A DNA stretch of 14,055 bases from Belnapia sp. (GCA_028291445.1 JAQGIA010000646.1:1-14055), one strand, 5' to 3'; positions 6,882 through 13,802 are shown, counted from the first letter of the stretch. Notes: a model not told the origin generated them from the letters alone. Numbers and translations: made by a program.

Positions 6882-7625
6882 TCAGGCGAGGTCCACCGTC
6901 ACCGCCCCGAAGCCGAGGAATTCCCCGGTGACCCGCTTGTGGCTCTCGACCCAGAGCAGCCCGGTGCAGCTCCCGGTGGTGATCACCTGCCCCGCCTCGA
7001 GGTGCAGGCCGAATTCCGGCAGGTAATTAGCCAGCCAGACCAGCGGCACGAAGGGGTCGCCCGAGGGGTTGCCGCCGACCTTCTCCACCTGAACCTCGTC
7101 GCCGTAGCGCTGCCGCACCGTCAGGGACTTCAGATCCATGCCGCGCCAGCCCGGCATATCGGCGCCCAGGATCAGCCCGGCATGGGAGACGTTGTCGGCC
7201 ATCAGCTCCTCGGCAGAGACCTTGGCCGGGTCCTGGTAGCGGCTGACCACCATCTCGATCACCGGGAAGGCCGCTTCGATGGCCTCCAGCACCTCGGCCT
7301 GGGCATAGGGCGTGGCGCGCGGCGGCAGGCTGCGGCCGAGGCGGAAGGCGATTTCGGTCTCGATCCCGATGCGCTCGCCTGCGGCTACCGGCCAGGCGCT
7401 GCCGCCAGGACGCAGGCCGGCGGCCGCCACGATGGCGGCGGAGGGCGTCTTGCCTGGGGGCGCCGCGCATTTGTAGCCGCCGATCCGCCCGCCCATGCCG
7501 CGCAGCACCGCCTGCTGGATCGCCCAGACCTCGGCCGCCGTCTTTGGCGCGGCGCCTCCCAGATTGGCGACGCGTGGCCCGCCCTGGCGGACTTTCAGCA
7601 GGATTTCGGCGGCGGCTTCGGTCAT
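6882..7625 (-). CDS. 2-keto-4-pentenoate hydratase-like (fumarylacetoacetase family)
   Basis: A 247-residue member of the fumarylacetoacetase-fold hydratases/decarboxylases (MhpD-like), which hydrate or decarboxylate 2-oxo-dienoates from aromatic or heterocycle ring cleavage. Visible are GGYK (49-52), the metal-ligand pair E89/E91 in GIETEIAFRL, ADNVSHAG (143-150), VGGNPSGDPFVPLVWLANYL (183-202) and GQVITTGSCTGL (212-223). Length fits the roughly 260-residue family. The start ATG at 7625 has AGGA eight bases upstream; the frame open to 7769 has no such signal and translates to non-family sequence. It stands alone, diverging from the monooxygenase stub at 7762. The substrate is not determinable; annotation transfer from MhpD should be treated as family level. 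Confidence 0.9.
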   Translation of the reverse strand: MTEAAAEILLKVRQGGPRVANLGGAAPKTAAEVWAIQQAVLRGMGGRIGGYKCAAPPGKTPSAAIVAAAGLRPGGSAWPVAAGERIGIETEIAFRLGRSLPPRATPYAQAEVLEAIEAAFPVIEMVVSRYQDPAKVSAEELMADNVSHAGLILGADMPGWRGMDLKSLTVRQRYGDEVQVEKVGGNPSGDPFVPLVWLANYLPEFGLHLEAGQVITTGSCTGLLWVESHKRVTGEFLGFGAVTVDLA

Positions 7626-7761
7626 GCGCGGGGTCCTGTCATGCCATGGGGCGGATCCCCGGAAGATCGCACCGACCCCGCCACCGGGGTAGCCGGAATC
7701 CACCCTGCGCCAGCCTGACACCGAACTTGCCGATGCTCGGCGTGGCAGCAAGGACGGCGGC

Positions 7762-7986
7762 ATGGCCAAGCGCCGGATGCACCTGGGTTTCGATTTCTCC
7801 TACACCCACATGGGCGGCCGCTGGCGCATGCCCGGCGCCTGGCCGGGGGCGATTCTTCCCGATATGGGGATGCACGAGGAGATGGCCCGCATCGCCGAAT
7901 GCGGGCTGCCCGACCTCATCTTCCCGGGCGACGGCACCGGAGTGCCGGGTACCTGGCGCGGCTCGCGCGACGCCGCGGCCGCGTAG
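7762..7986 (+). pseudogene. N-terminal stub of an NtaA-type flavin monooxygenase
   Basis: A 74-codon open frame starting MAKRRMHLGFDFSYTH and ending at a TAG (7984-7986). The sequence matches the first residues expected of NtaA/SnaA/DszA-type FMN-dependent monooxygenases, normally about 430-450 residues: GAWPG, a helix on the pattern of ARIAE, and FPGDGTGVPGTWRGSRDAA where homologues continue for hundreds of residues. It is distinct from the intact relative at 8862-10166 (MAQRRMHL). A ribosome binding site (AGGA, seven bases before the ATG) is retained, so the start is original and the loss is at the 3' side. It faces another stub on the opposite strand, suggesting one deletion removed both 3' parts. 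Confidence 0.75.
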
Positions 7987-8019
7987 GCCGTAACCCTTGT
8001 CCACTCAAACGAGGGAAGG

Positions 8020-8103
8020 TCACATCCCAAAATCGACGCCGGCCAGCGCCTTGCCTCAGGCGGCCGGGTCGTCCGGCTCGCTGTGGAAGGCGACGGCGAC
8101 CAT
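8020..8103 (-). pseudogene. Possible N-terminal stub of glyoxylate/hydroxypyruvate reductase A-like gene
   Basis: The stop of the AroQ-like gene overlaps an ATG (TGATG, 8105-8101) opening a short frame MVAVAFHSEPDDPAA followed by TGA (8058-8056), then in the same frame GKALAGVDFGM and a second TGA at 8022-8020. The start resembles GhrA-type D-2-hydroxyacid dehydrogenases, where a Trp follows DPAA; TGA is one base from TGG. The match is from memory over about 25 residues, so identity is tentative; the coupled start is directly visible. The stub ends near 8023, close to where the converging monooxygenase stub ends. Confidence 0.4.
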
Positions 8104-8555
8104 CAGCGGCGGGAGCGGCCGCCGGCGATCAGCTCGGCCATGGCGCCGATCGCCAGCTCGTAGCCGCGGGCACCCAGGCCGCAGATGCTGGCGGTGGCGG
8201 CGAGGCTGGTGAAGGTCTTGTCGCGGAAGGGCTCCTCGCGGCGATGGATATTGCTCATGTGGATCTCGATCACCGGGCAATCCAGCATCAGCATCGCATC
8301 CATGACGGCGATGGACGTATAGGACAGGCTGGTGGCATTGATGAGCAGCCCGTCGGCGCCGCGCGCTTCCTGCACCCAGTCGATCAGCTCGCCTTCGTCG
8401 TTGGTCTGGCGGAAGTCCAGCAGCAGCCCGGCGGCTTCGGCGGCGCGGTGGCAACGGGCGTGGATCGCCGTGAAATCCTCGCGCCCATAGGTCCCCGTGG
8501 CATCGAGGCCATGGAGATTGGCAATGGGGCCATTGAGGAAATAAGCGGTCGGCAT
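8103..8555 (-). CDS. Divergent type II 3-dehydroquinate dehydratase-like protein
   Basis: A 150-residue AroQ-fold protein. Retained hallmarks are FLNGPIANL (6-14), Y23-G24, QTNDEGELID (50-59), N73, D86, E97, H99 in IEIHMSN, R106 and CGLGARGY (125-132). Lost or changed relative to the Mycobacterium tuberculosis enzyme are the flap arginine R19 (here D18), the glycines after the catalytic Asn (here T75 and S76) and H81 (here Y79); the loop RREEPFR carries one extra residue. These positions bind and dehydrate dehydroquinate, so shikimate-pathway function is doubtful and another cyclic substrate is more likely. Catabolic neighbours fit that view. The ATG at 8555 has only a weak GGGA directly before it. 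It diverges from the broken ridA-like gene at 8623. Confidence 0.8.
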   Translation of the reverse strand: MPTAYFLNGPIANLHGLDATGTYGREDFTAIHARCHRAAEAAGLLLDFRQTNDEGELIDWVQEARGADGLLINATSLSYTSIAVMDAMLMLDCPVIEIHMSNIHRREEPFRDKTFTSLAATASICGLGARGYELAIGAMAELIAGGRSRR

Positions 8556-8622
8556 TCCCGGATGGTTTCACAGCCGTGCCGGCGGCGCTAGCCTTCCCGC
8601 ATCCCTGCCGCAAGGGACCGCC

Positions 8623-8856
8623 GTGGCCCATACCCGCATCCGCCCCTTCAACGCGAAGGACATCTACCCGAACCAGAAGCGGGACAACGACCTGGCCCAG
8701 GCGGTGGTGACGCGCGGTGCGACGGTTTTCCTGCGCGGCCAGTGTTTCCTACGCGGCCAGTGTTTCCTACACGCCAGGGTTTTCCTGCGCGGCCAGTGTC
8801 CGCAAGACCTCGGTCCCTCCGCCGCTCCCCGTGACGGGGCGGCGGGCGATCCGTAA
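8623..8856 (+). pseudogene. Broken RidA-family (YjgF/YER057c/UK114) gene with internal repeats
   Basis: A GTG-started frame (AAGGGA five bases upstream) of 77 codons. Its beginning, HTRIRPFNAKDIYPNQK then DNDLAQAVVTRGATVFLRGQ, matches the N-terminus of a RidA subgroup found beside oxidoreductases; RidA proteins deaminate reactive enamines/imines, and RutC-like members act in pyrimidine-type catabolism. The single VFLRGQ of homologues is here expanded to four six-residue copies, after which QDLG and GDP can be aligned before a TAA at 8854-8856. The remaining roughly 80 residues of the family are absent, and the 3' end abuts the convergent monooxygenase stop at 8862. It may still be translated, but it lacks the trimer-interface and active-site arginine region. 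Confidence 0.65.
8725..8796 (+). repeat. Four tandem copies of an 18-bp unit inside the ridA remnant
   Basis: Units are at 8725-8742 (GTTTTCCTGCGCGGCCAG), 8743-8760, 8761-8778 and 8779-8796. Units 1 and 4 are identical; unit 2 differs from them by three bases and unit 3 is the most diverged (CFLHAR). The unit is a whole number of codons, so the reading frame survives: VFLRGQ, CFLRGQ, CFLHAR, VFLRGQ. Confidence 0.9.
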
Positions 8857-8861
8857 CCCGG

Positions 8862-10166
8862 CTACGGCGCCGCCAGATTCTCCCGCAGGGTCGCACCGCC
8901 GTATTCCCGGCGGAACAGCCCGCGCTTCTGCAAAACCGGCACCACGCTGCGGCAGAAATCCTCGAGCATCCGCGGAAAGACCGTGGGCCAGATGATGAAG
9001 CCGTCGCAGGCGCCGGCGGTGAAGTAATCCTCCAACTGATCGGCGATGCTCTCCCCGGTGCCGACCAACAGCCCGCGCGGCTTGCTGGCGGCCTCGGCGA
9101 AGCTAATCTTCTCCTGCTCCATCAATTGCAGCACCCGGTCGTGCGAGCCGGAGATGCCCTGGTTGCCCTGCGCCTTCGACACCGCATCGGCGGTCTGGTG
9201 CCTGGACAGGTCGGCGCCGAGCAGGCTGGAATTCAGCATGAGCTGCGCCTCCGGATCGATCAGCGACTGCAGATGGGCGTATTTCTCCTGCGCGATCGCC
9301 TCGGTCTCGCCCACCACCACGGCGAAGGAGGGCAGCACCTTGCAGGCCTCGGGCGGCCGGCCATGGCGCGCCAGCCGGGCCTTGATGTCGTCGTGGAAGG
9401 CGATGGTATCGGCCTTGCTGTGCGGCGTGCAGAAGATCATCTCCGCCCAGCGCGCGGCGAATTCCCGGCCGCGTTCGGAAGCGCCTGCTTGCAGGAAGAC
9501 CGGCCGCCCCTGCGGCGTGCGCGGGATGGACAGCGGGCCGCGCGTCCGCACCCATTGCCCTTCGTAATTCGTGTAGCGGACCTTGGTGGGGTCGATGAAG
9601 ACGCCCTTCTCCCGGTCCAGCACGAAGGCATCCGGGTCCCAGGAATCCCAGAGCGCGGTGCAGGCCTCCAGCACCTCGTCGCCGCGGTCGTAGCGCTGGT
9701 CCTTGGGCGGGATGCCGTCCATCCCGAAATTCCGCGCCTCCAGGTTGGTGGCGGAAGTGACCACGTTCCAGGCCGCCCGCCCCTTGGTCACCATGTCGAG
9801 CGAGGCCATGGTCCGCGCCAGGTAATAGGGGCTCATGAAGGTGGTCGAGAGCGTCGCGCCCAGCCCGAGGTGACGGGTGACGCGCGCCATCTGCGGCAGC
9901 ATCATCAGCGGGTCGAGGTAGCTGATCTGCCCGCCGAGCTTCAGATAGGCGTCGAAATTGCCGCCATGGATATCCGGCAGGCCGAAGGTGTCGGCATAGA
10001 AGCAGGCATCGAAGCAGCCGGCCTCCAGCACGCGGGCGATATGCTCGTAGCGCGCCGGCTCGAAGATATCGTGCAGATCGGCTTCCGGGTGGCGCCAGGC
10101 GCCGGGGTGGTTGGCGGTCGGCCCGGTCTTGAGATAGGCGACCAGATGCATCCGGCGCTGTGCCAT
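8862..10166 (-). CDS. NtaA/SnaA/DszA-family FMN-dependent monooxygenase
   Basis: A 434-residue bacterial-luciferase-like monooxygenase of the NtaA/SnaA/DszA subfamily, which uses reduced flavin supplied by a separate reductase to oxygenate amines, sulfones or heterocycles. Motifs in order: MHLVAYLK (6-13), GAWRHPEAD (22-30), FYADTFGLPD (56-65), STTFMSPYYLARTMASLD (107-124), KGRAAWNVVTS (128-138), QAGASERGREFAARWAEMIF (226-245), and a C-terminal TLRENLAAP typical of the subfamily. Full length, so probably active. Its ATG (10166-10164) overlaps the stop of the upstream reductase-like gene (TGATG), so the two are coupled. No flavin reductase gene is in the window. The substrate is unknown; family names such as nitrilotriacetate monooxygenase should not be taken literally. 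Confidence 0.92.
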   Translation of the reverse strand: MAQRRMHLVAYLKTGPTANHPGAWRHPEADLHDIFEPARYEHIARVLEAGCFDACFYADTFGLPDIHGGNFDAYLKLGGQISYLDPLMMLPQMARVTRHLGLGATLSTTFMSPYYLARTMASLDMVTKGRAAWNVVTSATNLEARNFGMDGIPPKDQRYDRGDEVLEACTALWDSWDPDAFVLDREKGVFIDPTKVRYTNYEGQWVRTRGPLSIPRTPQGRPVFLQAGASERGREFAARWAEMIFCTPHSKADTIAFHDDIKARLARHGRPPEACKVLPSFAVVVGETEAIAQEKYAHLQSLIDPEAQLMLNSSLLGADLSRHQTADAVSKAQGNQGISGSHDRVLQLMEQEKISFAEAASKPRGLLVGTGESIADQLEDYFTAGACDGFIIWPTVFPRMLEDFCRSVVPVLQKRGLFRREYGGATLRENLAAP

Positions 10167-11155
10167 CAGCCGGCCGCCTTGCCGTAGGAGCCGGCGGCCC
10201 GCGCCCGCGCCTCGACCAAACCCACCAGCAGATCCAGCATCGGCGTCTCGACCCCCCTCAGCCTGGCGAATTCCTGCGGCGCGCCGAACATCGCATCGAA
10301 CTCCATCGGCCGCCCGGCATCGAGATCCTGCACGATGCTCGACCGATGCGTCTGGTTGCGGGCGCGGGCGATATTCGCCTCGGCGTCGAATTGCGTGGGG
10401 TGGCCCATGGCGGCGGCGATGGCGCCGGCCTCGGCGGCCAGGCGTCGCACCGCCTCGGCCACCGCCGGCACCCCGAAGGTGGCGCTCGGCGCGCCGTTGG
10501 ACAGGCAGCCGAACAGGCCGGAGCAGAGGTTCATCTGCAGTTTCGCCCAGATGCTCTGGCGGATATCGGCCACCGCGGTCACCGTGAAATCCTCGTCCCG
10601 CAGCACCGCCGCGAGCGCTTCGGCCCGCGCCGTTCCACCCGCCGGCTCACCCAGGTAGAGCGTGGTTTTCGCCGTCTCGACATGCACCGCGCCCGGCGCC
10701 GTCAGGTCGCAGGAGGCGAGGATGACCCCGCCCAGCGCCCGCTCCGGCCCGACGGTGGTCCACATCGCATCGCCCGGGTCGATCAGCGGCAGCCGCCGTC
10801 CGTCCAGCGCCCCGCCGTGCCGGGCGAAGTACCACCAGGGAATGCCGTTCATGACGAAGGCGACCGGCGTCTCCGGCCCGAGCAGCGGCGCCAGGCCGGC
10901 GGCGATGGCGCCCAGCGCCGGCGCCTTCACCGCGACGATCACCGCATCCTGCGGCCCGAGCGTGCCAGGGTCGTCGGTCGCCACCACCGGCGCCTGCCAC
11001 TGCCGCGCCGGCGTCGTCACCGTGATGCCGCCCTGGGCGCGGATCGCCGCCAGATTGGCCCCGCGCGCGATGACCGACACCGTGGCGCCGCCCCGGTGCA
11101 GCCGCCCGGCCAGATAGCAGCCGACCGCGCCGGCGCCATAGATACAGACCTTCAT
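10166..11155 (-). CDS. Ketopantoate reductase (PanE/ApbA)-like oxidoreductase
   Basis: A 329-residue NAD(P)H-dependent reductase of the ketopantoate-reductase fold. The Rossmann motif GAGAVG is at 7-12, the Asn loop MNGIP at 102-106, and the catalytic block KLQMNL has K205. S273 and E285 lie in SSIVQDLDAGRPME. The spacings K205-S273 (68) and K205-E285 (80) equal those of E. coli PanE (K176, S244, E256), so the active site is intact. Location before a flavin monooxygenase and divergent from an amidase argues for a catabolic 2-oxoacid or hydroxyacid substrate instead of pantothenate synthesis, but this is inference. ATG at 11155 has AAGGGA three bases upstream, a tight spacing. The stop is shared with the monooxygenase start (TGATG). 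Confidence 0.9.
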   Translation of the reverse strand: MKVCIYGAGAVGCYLAGRLHRGGATVSVIARGANLAAIRAQGGITVTTPARQWQAPVVATDDPGTLGPQDAVIVAVKAPALGAIAAGLAPLLGPETPVAFVMNGIPWWYFARHGGALDGRRLPLIDPGDAMWTTVGPERALGGVILASCDLTAPGAVHVETAKTTLYLGEPAGGTARAEALAAVLRDEDFTVTAVADIRQSIWAKLQMNLCSGLFGCLSNGAPSATFGVPAVAEAVRRLAAEAGAIAAAMGHPTQFDAEANIARARNQTHRSSIVQDLDAGRPMEFDAMFGAPQEFARLRGVETPMLDLLVGLVEARARAAGSYGKAAG

Positions 11156-11208
11156 ATGTCCCTTGGCATCTGCCCCTCCGGCGGTGAGCCCTCGGCGCCG
11201 CGATCCAG

Positions 11209-11256
11209 GCTGGCGTCATCCCAGTTTGGCACCATCCCAAGCTGGCATCATCCGTG
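11209..11256. promoter_or_regulatory. Three 16-bp direct repeats in a divergent promoter region
   Basis: Consecutive 16-base units at 11209-11224, 11225-11240 and 11241-11256 share TGGC..CATCC (GCTGGCGTCATCCCAG, TTTGGCACCATCCCAA, GCTGGCATCATCCGTG). They lie in the 166-bp space between the divergent reductase and amidase genes, where a regulator of both units would bind. No regulator gene is in the window. Confidence 0.55.
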
Positions 11257-11269
11257 CACGGAGTATGCT
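11242..11269 (+). promoter_or_regulatory. Probable promoter of the amidase unit with palindromic operator
   Basis: CTGGCA (11242-11247), 16-base spacer, TATGCT (11264-11269), 52 bases before the ATG. The perfect 10-bp palindrome CCGTGCACGG (11252-11261) lies inside the spacer, the classic place for a repressor or MerR-type site. Promoter strength and regulator are inferred. Confidence 0.4.
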
Positions 11270-11321
11270 GGCCGGGTCCAGGCGGCGCAACGCCACCCCA
11301 TGGTGCCCAGCGGGAGAGACG

Positions 11322-12497
11322 ATGATGCGGAAAGACTTCGGTGCCTTCGTTCCAGGCACCTCGGTGCATATTGCAGGCAGACCGGGCGGTCCCCTCGATG
11401 GCCTGACCTTCGCCGCCAAGGACCTGTTCGATGTCGCCGGCCATGTCACCGGCGGCGGCAATCCCGATTGGGGCCGCACCCATCCGGTGCCGACGAAGCA
11501 TAGCTGGGCGGTGGAGGCGCTGCTCGGCGCCGGGGCGACGCTGATCGGCAAGACCATCTCGTGCGAGATTTCGCTCGGCATCCTCGGCTTCCACCAATTC
11601 TACGGCACGCCGGACAATCCCCGGGCGCCGGGCTGCATGCCGGGCGGCTCCTCCTCCGGCTCGGCCGCCGCCGTCGCCGGCGGGCTCTGCGACACGGCGC
11701 TCGGCACCGACAGCGGCGGCTCGGTCCGGGTGCCCGCCAGCCTTTGCGGGCTGTATGGGCTGCGGCCGACGCATGGCCGCATCTCCTTCGCCGGCGGCGT
11801 CACCCAGTCGCCGAGCTTCGATACCCCCGGCTGGTTCGCCCGCGACGCGGCGACCTTCGCCCGGGTGGCGGCGGTGATGCTGGGCGCCCCGATCCCCGAG
11901 GCCACGCCGACCAAGCTGCTGCTGGCGGAGGACTGCTTCGCCGTCTGCGACGCCGGGGTGGCCGAGGCGCTGCGCCCCGCCGTGGCGCGGCTGGAAGCGG
12001 TGCTCGGCGGCCAGGCGGAGCGGATCTCGCTCGGCCAGGGCGAGTTGGCCGCCTGGATGGACCAGCGCGGCATCCTCCAGCGCGGCGAGACCTGGCGGAC
12101 CTTCCAGCCCTGGATCGACGCGGTGAACCCCTGCTTCGCCTTCAACGTCGCCCGCAACCTGGCCGCCGCCGCCGCCATCACCCCGGAGCAGACCGCCGTG
12201 GCCCAGGTGGTGCGGGAGAGGGTGCGCGACCGCGCCCGCGCCCTGCTCGAAGGCGGCGCCATCCTCTGCATGCCGACCACGCCCTATACCGCGCCGCGCG
12301 CCGACATGCCGCTGCACATGATCGACGAGTATTCCAATCGGCTCGGCCTGCTGACCTCCTTCGCCGGCCTTGTCGGGCTGCCGCAATTGAACCTTCCGCT
12401 GGGCGAGATGTTCGGCAAGCCGATCGGCCTGTCGATCATCGCCTGGCGCGGCGGCGACGAACGCCTTGTCGCCATCGCCCGCGCATTGGAGTCCTGA
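11322..12497 (+). CDS. Amidase-signature family hydrolase
   Basis: A 391-residue amidase-signature enzyme that hydrolyses a C-N amide bond by a Ser-cisSer-Lys triad. K33 is in FAAKDLFDVAG, the cis-serine S110 in PGGSSSGSAAAVAGG and the nucleophile S134 in GTDSGGSVRVPASLCGLYGLRPTHGRIS-type sequence; the S110-S134 spacing of 24 matches malonamidase E2 (S131, S155). Compact for the family. ATG at 11322 follows GGAG by five bases (ATG at 11325 by eight); the frame open from 11163 is rejected as it crosses the promoter region. It is followed two bases later by an HpxZ/AtzH-like gene, a pairing found in oxalurate, biuret and cyanuric-acid type nitrogen catabolism, so the substrate may be a ureido or carboxamide compound. 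Indole-acetamide or other simple amide hydrolase is possible. Confidence 0.93.
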   Translation: MMRKDFGAFVPGTSVHIAGRPGGPLDGLTFAAKDLFDVAGHVTGGGNPDWGRTHPVPTKHSWAVEALLGAGATLIGKTISCEISLGILGFHQFYGTPDNPRAPGCMPGGSSSGSAAAVAGGLCDTALGTDSGGSVRVPASLCGLYGLRPTHGRISFAGGVTQSPSFDTPGWFARDAATFARVAAVMLGAPIPEATPTKLLLAEDCFAVCDAGVAEALRPAVARLEAVLGGQAERISLGQGELAAWMDQRGILQRGETWRTFQPWIDAVNPCFAFNVARNLAAAAAITPEQTAVAQVVRERVRDRARALLEGGAILCMPTTPYTAPRADMPLHMIDEYSNRLGLLTSFAGLVGLPQLNLPLGEMFGKPIGLSIIAWRGGDERLVAIARALES

Positions 12498-12499
12498 GC

Positions 12500-12889
12500 A
12501 TGCTGGAACTGAACATCCCCGAGGTGGTCGCCGAAGTCCGCGCCGCCTTCGAGCGCTACGATGCCGGACTGGATGCGAACGACGTCGCCGTGCTGGACGA
12601 CAGCTTCTGGGATCATCCGCTGACGCTCCGCTACGGCGTCGGCGAAAACCTGTACGGCCATGCGGCCATCGCCGCCTTCCGTGCCGGCCGCACCCCGGCG
12701 CAGCATGCCTCCCGCGCGCGCCGCCTGGAAAACACCATCATCACCAGCTTCGGCCGCGACTTCGCCACGGCGAATACCGAATACGTGCTGCTCGCCACCG
12801 GCAAGCGCGGCCGGCAGAGCCAGAGCTGGGTGCGGACAGAGGCCGGCTGGAAGGTGGTGGCGGCGCATGTGAGCATGCTGGCGGGTAGA
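12500..12889 (+). CDS. hpxZ: HpxZ/AtzH-like protein (DUF3225), apparent stop loss
   Basis: The start ATG lies two bases after the amidase stop, with GGAG eight bases before it. The first 128 or so residues form a complete SnoaL-like small domain of the HpxZ/AtzH family: AFERYDAGLDANDVAVLDDS near 15-34, then FWDHPLTLRYGVGENLYG, a conserved Arg-rich stretch, TEYVLLATGKRGRQSQSWV and a C-terminal WKVVAAHVSML. HpxZ is linked to oxalurate use and AtzH to cyanuric-acid by-product clearance. Homologues stop just after HVS; here no stop occurs in frame until 13711, and everything beyond about 12889 is antisense to the TVP38-like gene. A TAG at 12886-12888 is one frame away, so a one-base indel (real or a sequencing error) would explain it. 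As written, a 403-residue product is predicted. Confidence 0.75.
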
Positions 12890-12931
12890 CCCCGTCGCGC
12901 CGGCCGCTCAGTCTCGGGCGAAGCGGTTCTT

Positions 12932-13642
12932 CTAGGGTATGGCGGCCAGCGCCAGCGCCGCCAGCCCGACCAGTGCGCCGATGATCTGCGGCGTCAGGAT
13001 GCTGCGCAGGTCGAGCGCGCCGCCGGTATCCAGCACCGAGCCGAGCCCGGCACCGGAAAGGCTGAACACCGCCGTCCCCGGCAGGATGCCGAAGAGGGTG
13101 GTGAGCGCATAGACCGGCAGCCGCACGCCGACGAAGGCCGGCACGAGGTTGACCAGGAAGAAGGGAAACAGCGGCACCAGCCGCAGCACCAGCAGATAGG
13201 ACCAGGCATTGCGCCGGATGCCCTCGGCCAGCCGCCGGCCGCGTTCCCCGAAGCGGTCGAGCGCCGCCTCCCCGAAGATCGCCCTGGCGAACAGGAAGAC
13301 CAGCACCGCGCCGCAGGTCGCCCCGACCACGCTCAGCAGCGTGCCGAGCAGGGCGCCGAACAGGAAGCCGCCCGACAGGGTCAGGATGACCGCCCCGGGC
13401 ACCGAAAAAGCGACCGCCGCCGTATAGAGCGCGACATAGGCCAGCGCCGCTGCCGGCAGGTTGCCGGCAACCCAGCCGGTCAGCGCCGCCCGATGGGTCC
13501 GCAGCGTCTCGAGCGACAGCAGGTCGGCAAGGCCGCTGGCACGCAGCCCGAGAACGAGCGCGACCGCGGCGACACCCAGCCAGAGGCGCCGGTCCCGCAG
13601 CAGGCGGCCGAGCCGGCTGCCGGTTTGGCCCGGCCCGTTCAG
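12932..13642 (-). CDS. TVP38/TMEM64-family membrane protein (VTT domain)
   Basis: A polytopic membrane protein of the TVP38/TMEM64 (DedA-related, SNARE-associated/VTT) family. A first helix (WLGVAAVALVLGL) is followed by AALAYVALYTAAVAFSVPGA, the family core LTLSGGFLFGALLGTLLSVVG, FLFARAIFG, then RLVPLFPFFLVNLVPAFVGV and LFGILPGTAVFSLSGAGLG, with a final helix at the C-terminus. Related proteins act as lipid scramblases or in membrane homeostasis; the role here is unknown. The start is unresolved: the family-like sequence begins after position 13642, where a CTG overlaps the stop of the small upstream gene (CTGA), giving 236 residues. The only in-frame ATG is at 13855, and the extra residues it would add are Arg-rich, unlike a membrane protein, and overlap the small gene. 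Confidence 0.85.
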   Translation of the reverse strand: MNGPGQTGSRLGRLLRDRRLWLGVAAVALVLGLRASGLADLLSLETLRTHRAALTGWVAGNLPAAALAYVALYTAAVAFSVPGAVILTLSGGFLFGALLGTLLSVVGATCGAVLVFLFARAIFGEAALDRFGERGRRLAEGIRRNAWSYLLVLRLVPLFPFFLVNLVPAFVGVRLPVYALTTLFGILPGTAVFSLSGAGLGSVLDTGGALDLRSILTPQIIGALVGLAALALAAIP

Positions 13643-13782
13643 AACTCCAGCCCGGCGAGGATGAACAGCCCGAACAGCGCCGCCAGGGACAGTACGCTGC
13701 CGAACAGGTAGCGCAGCGTACCGGTCTTGTCCGTTTCGCCGTAGCGGGTGGCGACCGGTCGGGCCTCGATCATGGACGGCAT
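13639..13782 (-). CDS. Small single-pass membrane protein, 47 residues
   Basis: ATG at 13782 preceded by GAGGA (13794-13790) with seven bases spacing. It encodes a 24-residue polar segment (MPSMIEARPVATRYGETDKT) then one hydrophobic helix, LFGSVLSLAALFGLFILAG, and stops at TGA 13641-13639. It shares bases with the TVP38-like gene start, so the two are probably cotranscribed and translation coupled, or joined by frameshifting. I recognise no family. The good ribosome binding site and the helix make it a likely real gene. Confidence 0.6.
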   Translation of the reverse strand: MPSMIEARPVATRYGETDKTGTLRYLFGSVLSLAALFGLFILAGLEF

Positions 13783-13802
13783 GGGATGATCCTCGGTGGC
13801 AA

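Noticed and set aside
8725..8796. CRISPR-like array
   Set aside because: The 18-bp units are directly tandem with no spacers, and they code in frame.
8827..8839. CCCCG/CGGGG hairpin as a terminator
   Set aside because: Stem of five bases with a three-base loop and no following T-run; too weak in this GC-rich context.
9126..10187. 353-codon plus frame antisense to the flavin monooxygenase
   Set aside because: Shadow of a full-length family member; no motif, no ribosome binding site.
10647..12386. 579-codon minus frame across the divergent promoter and amidase
   Set aside because: It runs through the reductase start, the intergenic repeats and the amidase; its length reflects high GC only.
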